Shown: piece by piece, positions 1-7,074 of the stretch
Numbering within the stretch: position 1 is the first letter of the stretch
How the letters are laid out: each line of letters opens with the position of its first letter
From: JANNAT01 sp031384605
Lineage (GTDB): Bacteria; Pseudomonadota; Alphaproteobacteria; Rhodobacterales; Rhodobacteraceae
Direction of reading: 5' to 3'
DNA: 16,537 bases
Assembly (NCBI GenBank): GCA_031384605.1
Contig: JANNAT010000136.1
Location: 1-16,537, forward strand
The notes under the pieces: model-generated
What the model was told of the DNA's origin: nothing
Databases searched by the model: none
What the model saw: the letters and a program-made list of their open reading frames with translations, nothing else
Program-made: the position numbers and the translations under genes

Positions 1-21
1 GGCGGCGTAGGTTTAGGGAGG

Positions 22-80
22 TAAAATTCTTAGACTAAGAATTTTAGGGGGCTGTCTGCGCCCCTCGGCGCAAGCGCGCC
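22..80. repeat. Cluster of three adjacent hairpins upstream of rpsD
   Basis: Three inverted repeats follow one another. Arms 22-32 and 36-46 form a perfect 11-bp AT-rich stem (TAAAATTCTTA) with a 3-nt spacer. Arms 48-52 and 60-64 pair (GGGGC/GCCCC). Arms 67-71 and 76-80 pair (GGCGC/GCGCC) over a 4-nt loop. A C-rich run and a GAGGATATT motif follow at 84-98. The first hairpin could terminate a gene lying left of the window in either direction. The whole block resembles intergenic repeats that I recall from Rhodobacteraceae, an impression from memory and not a search result. I see no coding region in bases 1-131. Confidence 0.55.
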
Positions 81-131
81 TCACCCCCCGAGGATATTCA
101 TGCCAATGTGAAAGCCTAAAAGTGCCCGCAG

Positions 132-159
132 TTGACACCCCGAGCGGCGACTGTATAAG
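132..159 (+). promoter_or_regulatory. Sigma70-type promoter for rpsD
   Basis: A perfect -35 hexamer TTGACA (132-137) is followed after 16 bp by TATAAG (154-159), which matches the -10 consensus at five of six bases. Transcription would start near 166 and leave about 117 nt of leader before the rpsD start codon. This is the clearest promoter in the window and suits a highly expressed ribosomal protein gene. Confidence 0.75.
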
Positions 160-165
160 CGCGCT

Positions 166-282
166 AATTCCAGAAGCGATTCCGGGATTTTTTATTGGTG
201 TTTGTGGACTTCGCAAGAAGAACCCTGTCGGGACGAAAGTTCAAAGGACAACGCCCTTCACATCGAACGAAGGAGATCAGCC
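166..282 (+). promoter_or_regulatory. rpsD 5' leader with small GCAA-loop hairpin
   Basis: The leader between the inferred transcription start and the rpsD start holds a small stem CTTC/GAAG (209-212 with 217-220) closed by GCAA, a GNRA-type tetraloop. A short CCC/GGG pairing (223-225 with 230-232) follows. A strong Shine-Dalgarno sequence, AAGGAGA (270-276), sits 6 nt before the start. Ribosomal protein S4 represses its own mRNA in several bacteria, so this leader may be an autoregulatory target. That role is inferred from the family, not shown by the sequence. Confidence 0.4.
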
Positions 283-903
283 GTGACCAAACGCACGTCT
301 GCCAAGTATAAAATTGACCGCCGCATGGGCGAAAACATCTGGGGCCGTCCGAAATCCCCGGTGAACAAGCGTGAATATGGCCCCGGCCAGCACGGCCAGC
401 GCCGCAAGAACAAACTGTCGGATTTCGGCACCCAGCTGCGCGCCAAGCAAAAGCTGAAGGGCTATTACGGCGATCTGACCGAAAAGCAGTTCCGCAAAAT
501 CTTTACCGAAGCCGAACGCGTCAAGGGTGACACTGGCGAGATGCTGGTGGGTCTGTTGGAGCGTCGTTTGGATGCGGTGGTCTACCGCGCCAAGCTGGTG
601 CCGACGATTTTCGCTGCACGTCAGTTCGTGAACCACGGCCATGTGACAGTGAACGGGGGCCGCGTGAACATCGCGTCTTACCGCGTTAAAGAAGGTGATA
701 TCATCGCAGTGCGCGAAAAGTCGCGTCAGATGGCGCTGATCTTGGAAGCGATCCAACTGGCCGAGCGGGACGTGCCCGATTATCTGGAAGTCGATCATTC
801 CAAGCTGACGGTCAAGTTCGTGCGCACCCCGGGCCTAAGCGATACGCCCTATCCGGTGCAGATGGAACCAAACCTGGTTGTGGAATATTACGCCAAGAAC
901 TGA
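283..903 (+). CDS. rpsD: 30S ribosomal protein S4
   Basis: This encodes S4, a primary 16S rRNA-binding protein that starts assembly of the small-subunit body and helps set decoding accuracy. The product is 206 residues, a normal length. The N-terminal region carries the usual KRTSAKYKIDRRMGENIWG start and the YGPGQHGQRR segment (residues 32-41). The S4 RNA-binding domain lies at about 94-155, with RRLDAVVYR and FVNHGHVTVNGG recognisable. The protein has no cysteine, so it is the zinc-free form. The GTG start at 283 is chosen because AAGGAGA (270-276) precedes it and because known S4 proteins begin at this Thr-Lys-Arg-Thr. The frame stays open upstream to 202, but that stretch is leader. The gene has its own promoter and terminator, so it appears monocistronic. 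Confidence 0.97.
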   Translation: MTKRTSAKYKIDRRMGENIWGRPKSPVNKREYGPGQHGQRRKNKLSDFGTQLRAKQKLKGYYGDLTEKQFRKIFTEAERVKGDTGEMLVGLLERRLDAVVYRAKLVPTIFAARQFVNHGHVTVNGGRVNIASYRVKEGDIIAVREKSRQMALILEAIQLAERDVPDYLEVDHSKLTVKFVRTPGLSDTPYPVQMEPNLVVEYYAKN

Positions 904-928
904 TCTTTGCCTCTTTATGTTATGGATC

Positions 929-962
929 GGCCCGCCTATTTCAGGTGGGCCTTTTTTCTTTA
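929..962 (+). terminator. Intrinsic terminator of rpsD
   Basis: An 8-bp stem GGCCCGCC (929-936) pairs with GGTGGGCC (944-951), including one G-U pair, across a 7-nt loop. Six T residues and further T-rich sequence follow (952-962). This is a textbook Rho-independent terminator 25 bp after the rpsD stop codon. Confidence 0.9.
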
Positions 963-980
963 TTCGCAGGGGGTTCCGCG

Positions 981-1517
981 ATGCCGATCAAACCAACGCT
1001 GGAAAGTAAATTCGAACAGGGGTTGTTTGCGTCGCGCTGGCTGATGGCACCGATGTATCTGGGGTTGGTGGTTAGCCTTGGCATGATGGCGGTGATTTTC
1101 ATCAAAGAGCTGGTGTATTATGTGCCCAAGACCTTTGAGTTGACGGCGGATCAGGGCATTCTGGCGCTGCTGACATTGATCGACCTGACGCTGGCGGCGA
1201 ACCTTTTGCTGATCGTGTTGTTTTCGGGTTATGAAAACTTCGTGTCTAAACTGGATATTGATCACGGCGGGGATCGGCCGGATTGGATGGGCAAGGTTGA
1301 TTTTTCCGGCCTGAAGATGAAGCTGATCGCGTCGATTGTGGCGATATCGGGGATTCATCTGCTGAAAGTGTTCATGTCCCTGGGAAAACCAAACCCGGCC
1401 TACACGGTGGATATGGAAACCCTGAAATGGATGGTGGTGATCCATCTGACGTTTGTGATTTCGGGTGTGTTGTTGGCGCTGATGGACTGGATGTCGTCCA
1501 AGACCGACAAGCATTGA
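981..1517 (+). CDS. YqhA-like UPF0114 membrane protein
   Basis: The product is a 178-residue inner-membrane protein of the YqhA/UPF0114 (TIGR00645) family, whose biochemical function is not established. Four hydrophobic segments lie at about 22-42, 60-85, 112-134 and 147-169. The SGYENFVS motif (82-89) at the end of the second segment is typical of the family, and the C-terminus is short and polar. The ATG at 981 is preferred over an in-frame GTG at 945, because the GTG lies inside the terminator stem and AGGGGG (968-973) precedes the ATG. The stop is only 7 bp before hss, so the two are probably co-transcribed. No promoter of its own was recognised in the 77-bp gap after rpsD. Confidence 0.88.
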   Translation: MPIKPTLESKFEQGLFASRWLMAPMYLGLVVSLGMMAVIFIKELVYYVPKTFELTADQGILALLTLIDLTLAANLLLIVLFSGYENFVSKLDIDHGGDRPDWMGKVDFSGLKMKLIASIVAISGIHLLKVFMSLGKPNPAYTVDMETLKWMVVIHLTFVISGVLLALMDWMSSKTDKH

Positions 1518-1524
1518 GGGCGCG

Positions 1525-2940
1525 ATGACCTACCAGACCCACGCCCGCATTGACGGCCCCTTGGTGATGATCGGCTTTGGGTCAATCGGGCGCGGTACCT
1601 TGCCGCTGATCCTGCGCCACATAGATTTCGACCAAACCCAGTTCACGGTTATTGAGCCGTCTGGTGAATGCGCGCCGATGTTGGCCGGGCAGGGGATCAG
1701 GCATCTGCAACTGGCGCTGACGGCGGGTAATTTTGACGCGGTGTTGCGCGGTTTGTTCCCGGATGGCAAAGGCTTTCTGGTTAACCTGTCGGTTGATGTG
1801 GATAGCATCGAGGTGATGACACTGTGCCAACAGCTTGGGGTGCAGTATATTGATACGGTGGTTGAACCTTGGCCGGGGTTTTACTTTGGCTCGCCGCTGC
1901 CGAATGCAGAGCGCACCAACTATCCCTTACGTGAAAAGGTTCGCGCTTTGGGCAAAACCTATCCGGGTGGGCCGACGGCGGTTTCGTGCTGTGGTGCCAA
2001 TCCGGGCATGGTGTCCTGGCTGTTGAAAGAGGCGCTGTTGCGGTTGGCCAGTGATACCGGCGTGAACGCCGATCCGAAAACCCGGCAGGACTGGGCGTTG
2101 CTGGCGATGGGTTTGGGCATCAAAGGCGTGCATATCGCCGAGCGGGATACCCAAGTGTCGGCCCGCCCCAAACCGCAGGGCATTTTTGTGAACAGCTGGT
2201 CGGTTGATGGGTTGCTGTCCGAAGGCTATCAGCCCGCCGAACTGGGTTGGGGCACGCATGAGAAAAAACTGCCGCCCACTGGCCACAGGTTCAATTTTGG
2301 CCCTGGCTATGCAATCTGGATGGACCGCGCCGGCGTTGATACCCGTGTGCGCAGTTGGTGCCCCGATATTGGCCCGCAATTCGGCCTTGTGGTGACGCAT
2401 AATGAAGCGTTGTCGATCCCTGATTATTACACCGTCTGGGACGGCCCCCGCGCCGTGTATCGTCCGACCTGCCACTATGCCTATCATCCGTGCCCCGACG
2501 CGATCTTGTCGCTGCATGAAACCAACGGCGCGGGCAAACTGCCCGACAGCAAACATATCTTGACGGCGGATGAGATTACATCTGGCGGCGATGATCTGGG
2601 GGTGTTCCTTTATGGCCACGCCAAGGGGGCGATGTGGTATGGTTCGCGGTTGACCATAGACGAGGCGCGCGCGCTGGCGCCCTACCAAAACGCCACCGGA
2701 ATGCAGGTAACTTCCGCCGTTCTGGCCGCGATGGTTTGGGTGGCCGAGAATCCCCGCATGGGCTTTGTCGAAGCGGATGAGATGGATCACGCGCGCTGTC
2801 TTGACGTGCAGCGCCCCTATCTTGGCCGGATAGAGTGCCACTATACCGACTGGACGCCGCTGCAAAACCGGATCAACCGCTTTGCCGAGGATCGCGACGA
2901 AGACGACCCGTGGCAGTTCACCAACTTTCTGGCGGTTTGA
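1525..2940 (+). CDS. hss: Homospermidine synthase
   Basis: This cytosolic enzyme joins two putrescines (or putrescine and spermidine) into sym-homospermidine, using NAD as an internal redox cofactor. Homospermidine is a characteristic polyamine of many Alphaproteobacteria. The 471-residue product has the Rossmann motif GFGSIGRG (17-24), VDVDS (90-94), VVEPWPGFYFG (112-122) and GANPGMVS (157-164). Compared from memory with the Blastochloris viridis enzyme, the active-site residues seem to be present with an offset of 3-4: D91, E114, N159, E206, W225 (the substrate-holding tryptophan), E233 and H292. The start is the ATG 7 bp after the yqhA-like gene, with only a weak purine stretch before it, which suggests coupled translation. 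Length and motifs are complete, so the enzyme is expected to be active. Confidence 0.95.
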   Translation: MTYQTHARIDGPLVMIGFGSIGRGTLPLILRHIDFDQTQFTVIEPSGECAPMLAGQGIRHLQLALTAGNFDAVLRGLFPDGKGFLVNLSVDVDSIEVMTLCQQLGVQYIDTVVEPWPGFYFGSPLPNAERTNYPLREKVRALGKTYPGGPTAVSCCGANPGMVSWLLKEALLRLASDTGVNADPKTRQDWALLAMGLGIKGVHIAERDTQVSARPKPQGIFVNSWSVDGLLSEGYQPAELGWGTHEKKLPPTGHRFNFGPGYAIWMDRAGVDTRVRSWCPDIGPQFGLVVTHNEALSIPDYYTVWDGPRAVYRPTCHYAYHPCPDAILSLHETNGAGKLPDSKHILTADEITSGGDDLGVFLYGHAKGAMWYGSRLTIDEARALAPYQNATGMQVTSAVLAAMVWVAENPRMGFVEADEMDHARCLDVQRPYLGRIECHYTDWTPLQNRINRFAEDRDEDDPWQFTNFLAV

Positions 2941-3060
2941 CTTCGTCCCAAGCCGGGATATTTACGCAAGTGCTGGCGGAACATGCCGTCTGATTGGCTA
3001 AATGTTGCTGGCATTGCACCGCCCTCGCCGCTAAAACCCAGCCAACACTTGGGGAATCCG
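2941..3060. other. Intergenic gap between hss and hisC
   Basis: This 120-bp gap carries no convincing ORF and no clear terminator hairpin. The motif CCGGGATATTTACGCAAG (2953-2970) resembles the GAGGATATTCATGCCAA stretch at 90-106 and may be a decayed copy of the same intergenic repeat. A promoter for the hisC run probably lies here, but no hexamer pair is good enough to call. An in-frame ATG at 2983 would add 26 residues to HisC that its family does not have. Confidence 0.4.
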
Positions 3061-4146
3061 ATGACCGATGCAATCCGACCACAACCAGGTATTTTGGATA
3101 TCGCCCTTTATGAGGGCGGCAAGGCCGCAGTTGCGGGCCAGACCAATATCGTAAAGCTGTCGTCAAATGAAAATCCGGCGGGGCCGTCGGCACGCGCAAA
3201 AGAGGCGTTTGCGCGGTCTGTGCATCAGTTGCACCGCTATCCGCCCACCGATCACGCGGCCCTGCGCACCGCCATTGCCGACGTGCATGGGTTGGACGCC
3301 ACCCGTGTTATTTGTGGTGTCGGGTCGGATGAGATCATAACGTTCCTGTGTCAGGCTTATGCGGGGCCAAAAGACGAGGTTGTGTTCACCGAACACGGGT
3401 TCCTGATGTATCGCATCTCGGCGCTTGCTGTCGGTGCTACCCCGGTTGAGGTGGAAGAGCGGGATCGCACCACCGATGTCGACGCCATTTTACGCGCCTG
3501 TAACCGGCGCACCAAACTGGTGTTTATTGCCAACCCCAACAACCCGACCGGCACGATGATTTCTGCCGCCGAAGTGGAACGGCTGGCGGCTGGCCTGCCG
3601 CCACAGGCGATTTTGGTGCTGGACGGGGCCTATGCCGAATTTGTCGAAGGTTTTGATGCCGGGCTTGCGTTGATTGAGGCCCGCAGCAACGTGGTGATGA
3701 CGCGGACGTTTTCGAAAATCTACGGTCTGGGCGGTTTGCGCATTGGCTGGGGCTATGGGCCGCAAGCGATTATTGATGTGCTGAACCGCATTCGTGGGCC
3801 GTTCAACTTGTCGAACACCCAGTTGGATGTGGCCGAGGCCGCGGTGCGCGATCAAGACCATCTGGTGCGCTGCCGCGCCGATAATGCGCGGATGCGCCAC
3901 TGGCTTGCGCAGGCCTTGGCCGAGTTGGGCATCCCGTCGGACACATCACTTGCCAATTTCATCCTTGCCCGCTTTGCTTCGGCAGAAGAGGCCGAGGCCT
4001 GCGATTTGTTCTTGCAAAAAGAAGGGCTGATCGTGCGCCGGGTGGTCAGCTATAAATTGCCGCAGTGTTTGCGCATCACGGTGGGTGACGAATCTTCTTG
4101 CCGCCGCGTGGTGCATGCGATTGCGCAGTTCAAGGGTGTGAAATGA
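3061..4146 (+). CDS. hisC: Histidinol-phosphate aminotransferase
   Basis: This is a PLP-dependent class I/II aminotransferase. It converts imidazole-acetol phosphate and glutamate to histidinol phosphate and 2-oxoglutarate in histidine synthesis. The product is 361 residues, the family length. Visible motifs are KLSSNENPAGPS (32-43), ANPNNPTGT (157-165, cofactor-binding Asn), VLDGAYAEF (186-194, Asp188 to the pyridine nitrogen and Tyr191), TRTFSKIYGLGGLRIGWG (214-231, with Schiff-base Lys219) and Arg227 for substrate carboxylate. The ATG at 3061 is chosen because GGGGAA (3051-3056) precedes it and the N-terminus then matches relatives. The stop overlaps the tyrC start (ATGA). That link to tyrosine synthesis suggests the enzyme may also transaminate aromatic keto acids, as reported for related HisC proteins. 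This second role is inference. Confidence 0.95.
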   Translation: MTDAIRPQPGILDIALYEGGKAAVAGQTNIVKLSSNENPAGPSARAKEAFARSVHQLHRYPPTDHAALRTAIADVHGLDATRVICGVGSDEIITFLCQAYAGPKDEVVFTEHGFLMYRISALAVGATPVEVEERDRTTDVDAILRACNRRTKLVFIANPNNPTGTMISAAEVERLAAGLPPQAILVLDGAYAEFVEGFDAGLALIEARSNVVMTRTFSKIYGLGGLRIGWGYGPQAIIDVLNRIRGPFNLSNTQLDVAEAAVRDQDHLVRCRADNARMRHWLAQALAELGIPSDTSLANFILARFASAEEAEACDLFLQKEGLIVRRVVSYKLPQCLRITVGDESSCRRVVHAIAQFKGVK

Positions 4147-5099
4147 CCGATGGGCCGATTTACAACCGTGTGGCGCTGATTGGTTTGGGGCTGATTGCGT
4201 CATCCATGGCGCATGCAATGCGCGCGCATGGGTTGGCGGGTGAAATTGTTGGCCATGCGAAATCGCAGCAAACCCGCGCCGTGGCATTGGAAATCGGCCT
4301 GTGTGACCGGGTTTTTGAAACCGCCGCCGAGGCCGTGCAGGGTGCCGATCTGGTGGTTCTGGCGGTGCCAATCGGCGCTATGGGCGCGATTGCCGCCGAA
4401 ATAGGCCCGTATCTGGCCCAAGGTGCGACTGTGACGGATGTGGGTTCGGTCAAACAAGCGGTGATTGCGGCGGTTGCCCCGCATATCGCGGCGGGCGTTC
4501 ACTTTATTCCCGGCCACCCGATGGCGGGCACTGAATATTCCGGGCCACGCGCGGGCTTTGCGACGCTTTTTCAAAACCGCTGGTGGTTGCTGACACCGCA
4601 GCCCGACACGGATGTGGCTGCGATAGCGCGATTGACCGGTCTGTTGATGGGGATGGGGGCCCGCGTTGATACGATGGATGCACCGCACCATGATCTGGTG
4701 CTGGCGGTGGTCAGCCACACGCCGCACCTGATTGCCTATACGATGGTTGGTGTGGCCGACGATTTGCGCCGGGTGTCAAACAGCGAAGTGATCCAGTATT
4801 CGGCGACGGGGTTTCGCGATTTCACCCGCATTGCGGCGTCAGACCCGACCATGTGGCGCGATGTTTTCTTGACGAACAAAGAGGCGACGCTGGATATTCT
4901 GGGCCGCTTTACCGAGGAATTGTTCGCCCTGCAGCGCGCCATCCGGTTGGGGGACGGTGATCACTTGCACGCCTATTTCACCCGCACCCGCGCCATTCGC
5001 CGCAGTATCATCGAGGCAGGCCAAGACACCGATGCCCCAGATTTTGGCCGGGTGGCCGCGCCGCAAAAAGGGTCTGCCGCCGCAGACCCGGGCGTATAA
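4143..5099 (+). CDS. tyrC: Prephenate/arogenate dehydrogenase
   Basis: This enzyme oxidatively decarboxylates prephenate and/or arogenate with NAD(P) in tyrosine synthesis. The 318-residue product has a Rossmann motif GLGLIASS (14-21), TDVGSVK (98-104), and HPMAGTEYSGP (125-135) with the catalytic-type His125. SHTPHLIAY (191-199) follows in the helical dimerisation and substrate domain, then SATGFRDFTRIAASDPTMW. No ACT domain is present, so feedback control by tyrosine through such a domain is not expected. The start overlaps the hisC stop by 4 bp, indicating translational coupling. The third position of the nucleotide motif is Ala where many relatives have Gly (GLIGSS). Motifs alone cannot decide between prephenate and arogenate specificity. 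Confidence 0.92.
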   Translation: MTDGPIYNRVALIGLGLIASSMAHAMRAHGLAGEIVGHAKSQQTRAVALEIGLCDRVFETAAEAVQGADLVVLAVPIGAMGAIAAEIGPYLAQGATVTDVGSVKQAVIAAVAPHIAAGVHFIPGHPMAGTEYSGPRAGFATLFQNRWWLLTPQPDTDVAAIARLTGLLMGMGARVDTMDAPHHDLVLAVVSHTPHLIAYTMVGVADDLRRVSNSEVIQYSATGFRDFTRIAASDPTMWRDVFLTNKEATLDILGRFTEELFALQRAIRLGDGDHLHAYFTRTRAIRRSIIEAGQDTDAPDFGRVAAPQKGSAAADPGV

Positions 5100-5104
5100 A
5101 CCGC

Positions 5105-5977
5105 ATGCGAAAGCTGGGCGTATTTGCCTTGATGATGGCGTTGCTTGGCGGCCCTGCCGGGGCAGAAGCGGTCAGCAAATCGCCGCGCCCGCTATCGCGT
5201 TCGGTGGCTGCCGCGCAGGCCAAAGTCGTCGCAGAACCCGCACCGCAAACGCCCGCTGCGCCTGCTGCGGCAGTCGTTCCACAGCCCAAACCGCGCCCGG
5301 CTGGTCTGGTTGTCGCTGCCCCTGCTGCCAAAACTGCCCCCCCCGTCGTTGTTGCTGTTGTATCTAAGCTGCGCCCAAAGCCGCGTCCAAAAGGGTTGGC
5401 GCAAGAACCGGTCGAGGTGGCAGCGGATACCGCGCCAAGCACAAAGAAGAAAAAACGTGAAAAGAAGTCTGCCAAAGGGTCGGTCTGCGGTGATCCCGCG
5501 ATCAAGGGTGTTACTTTGGCGCGGGTGAAATCCAAGGTCAAAGGCTGCGGCATTGAAAACCCGGTCAGCGTGACATCGGTTGATGGCATCCGGCTAAGCC
5601 AGCCCGCGACGCTTGATTGCCCGACAGCGATTGCGTTGAAAACCTGGGTGCAGCAATCCATGCGCCCGGCCTTTGGCAACCGCGAGGTGGTGCAACTTCA
5701 GATCGCCGCCCATTATATTTGCCGCCCGCGCAACAACATCAAAGGCAACAAGGTCAGCGAACATGGGCGCGGCAAAGCCATTGATATTGCAGGATTTGTT
5801 TTTTCGGATGGCAAAAGCTGGAGCATTGCGCGCGACTACAACAAACAAATCCGCAAGGCGCATAAAGGCGCTTGCGGGATTTTTGGTACCACGCTTGGCC
5901 CCGGATCAGACGGCTATCACGAAGACCATCTGCACTTTGATACCGCAAGTTATCGCAGTGGGTCTTATTGCCGGTAG
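5105..5977 (+). CDS. Secreted extensin-like C-domain protein
   Basis: The 290-residue product has a signal peptide (about 1-20, ending AGA). A low-complexity linker rich in Ala, Pro and Lys follows (about 25-125), including two PKPRP repeats (60-64, 91-95) and a basic run KKKKREKK. The C-terminal Extensin-like_C domain (PF06904 type, about 126-290) ends the protein. That domain holds SEHGRGKAIDIAGF (218-231) and YHEDHLHFD (271-279), an arrangement like the zinc site of M15 D,D-peptidases (SxHxxGxAxD, then HxH). Likely ligands are His220, Asp227 and His275 or His277. Six cysteines (128, 148, 172, 206, 257, 289) could form three disulfides in the periplasm. The ATG lies 5 bp after tyrC, so the gene probably rides on the hisC-tyrC transcript. 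A peptidoglycan-related role is inferred, as the family's activity is poorly defined. Confidence 0.85.
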   Translation: MRKLGVFALMMALLGGPAGAEAVSKSPRPLSRSVAAAQAKVVAEPAPQTPAAPAAAVVPQPKPRPAGLVVAAPAAKTAPPVVVAVVSKLRPKPRPKGLAQEPVEVAADTAPSTKKKKREKKSAKGSVCGDPAIKGVTLARVKSKVKGCGIENPVSVTSVDGIRLSQPATLDCPTAIALKTWVQQSMRPAFGNREVVQLQIAAHYICRPRNNIKGNKVSEHGRGKAIDIAGFVFSDGKSWSIARDYNKQIRKAHKGACGIFGTTLGPGSDGYHEDHLHFDTASYRSGSYCR

Positions 5978-5983
5978 GCAGGT

Positions 5984-6991
5984 TCAGACCCCGTTCGCTG
6001 TGCCGAAAAACTGCGGGGCGGGGCCTAATGGGAATGGCCCCAAACTCATCCGGCCATCGGCGCAGACCAGCAGCAACTCTAACACGTCGGGGTCTGGCCC
6101 GGCTTTGGCCATCACCTCAAGCCCGCGTTCGATATTGGGGGCCATGTCTGGGCTGATCCAGCCCAAGGCCGCGATTACCGCCGGAAGCCTGCGCCAGCCG
6201 TCAATGCGAATGGTTATTGTGCCCGCCGCCACCCCGTCCGGCCCTGCGGTCAGCGCACCCGTGGCCGTCAGTTTCAACGCCCCCCAGATGATCCGCGCAT
6301 CTTTGATATCCACGGCCATCAACAGCGGCTGAACGCCGGGTGCGTTCAACGCTATTGGCGCAGAAAAGCTGGCGCTGGCATCCAGATGCAGGGTTTCGAT
6401 CAACGCGGGCAGATCGGTTGCGGCCAGTGCCGCCAGCACGGCGGCATCGGGCGACAGGTTGTCCACGGTTATCCCAAGGCGTTGAATGTTGGGATTGGTG
6501 GCATCTTCCAGCGTGGACGCAAACAGCTTTTCCACCCCAACCACCCAACCCTGATCGGACGTCAGCCCCAGCTTTGCCGCCTCTAGCCGCGTCTCGTAAA
6601 GGCCAAGGGTAGATGCGGGATGCAGGTGCAGACTGGCCATCATCCGGTCGGACGTGACCGTAACCGATTGATCCGGCGTTACAAGTATCTGATCGTTTGG
6701 CAGCGCCGCGATGATGTGCCATGGCTTCCACGTCATTGTCAGCAGTTGCACGAAGGGGGCCTTCCAGCCAAACCCGGTTGCCGGATTGGCGATATCAACG
6801 CCGCTGACCGTCAGATCAAACCGATTGGGAAAGCCCGCCACGGAGATATCATCCCGGCTTGCGACCAGCCCATTTGCGGCGGCTTTGTCAAAGAACGCGG
6901 CGGTTTGGCGTTCCAGTGCAGTGGCCCCGACGAACCAATAACCACCCCACAACCCCGCCACCACCAGCGCCAGCCACAAAAGTTTGCGCAT
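5984..6991 (-). CDS. DUF2125 envelope protein
   Basis: The 335-residue product begins with a signal peptide or membrane anchor (about 4-22, MRKLLWLALVVAGLWGGYW). The rest is a largely beta-strand-like extracytoplasmic domain with the GFPNRFDLTVSG segment typical of DUF2125 proteins. The family has no established function. I place it in the periplasm or on the outer face of the inner membrane. The ATG at 6991 is preferred over upstream in-frame starts as far as 7405, because it creates the signal sequence, AAGGGG (minus strand, about 6997-7002) precedes it, and the extension would run through the divergent ChaC-like gene. The stop lies 6 bp from the end of the convergent extensin-like gene, with no terminator between them. 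Confidence 0.82.
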   Translation of the reverse strand: MRKLLWLALVVAGLWGGYWFVGATALERQTAAFFDKAAANGLVASRDDISVAGFPNRFDLTVSGVDIANPATGFGWKAPFVQLLTMTWKPWHIIAALPNDQILVTPDQSVTVTSDRMMASLHLHPASTLGLYETRLEAAKLGLTSDQGWVVGVEKLFASTLEDATNPNIQRLGITVDNLSPDAAVLAALAATDLPALIETLHLDASASFSAPIALNAPGVQPLLMAVDIKDARIIWGALKLTATGALTAGPDGVAAGTITIRIDGWRRLPAVIAALGWISPDMAPNIERGLEVMAKAGPDPDVLELLLVCADGRMSLGPFPLGPAPQFFGTANGV

Positions 6992-7074
6992 TCCCGCCCC
7001 TTTTCTTTTCACCAGATAAACCGCAAAACACCTGTGACACTGTTTACACCATTGCCACGTAAAAGGGCCAGCGC
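6992..7074. promoter_or_regulatory. Divergent promoter region, DUF2125 / ChaC-like
   Basis: This 83-bp gap separates two divergent genes and must carry a start signal for each unless they are read from further away. Ribosome-binding purine runs lie at both ends: AAAAGGG at 7061-7067 for the plus-strand gene, and the complement of CCCCTTTT (6997-7004) for the minus-strand gene. No hexamer pair is strong enough to assign a promoter. Confidence 0.4.

Noticed and set aside
202..282. Longer N-terminus for S4
   Set aside because: The frame is open, but the strong Shine-Dalgarno sequence at 270-276 and the known S4 N-terminus place the start at GTG 283.
277..798. 173-residue minus-strand ORF over rpsD
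   Set aside because: It lies opposite a certain ribosomal protein gene, has no recognisable family, and its open frame is explained by the codon bias of rpsD.
1927..2865. 312-residue minus-strand ORF over hss
   Set aside because: It is antisense to homospermidine synthase, rich in His, Arg and Gly as shadow frames are, and without motifs or a ribosome-binding site.
2983..3060. N-terminal extension of HisC
   Set aside because: The extra 26 residues are not part of the family, and GGGGAA before ATG 3061 supports the shorter form.
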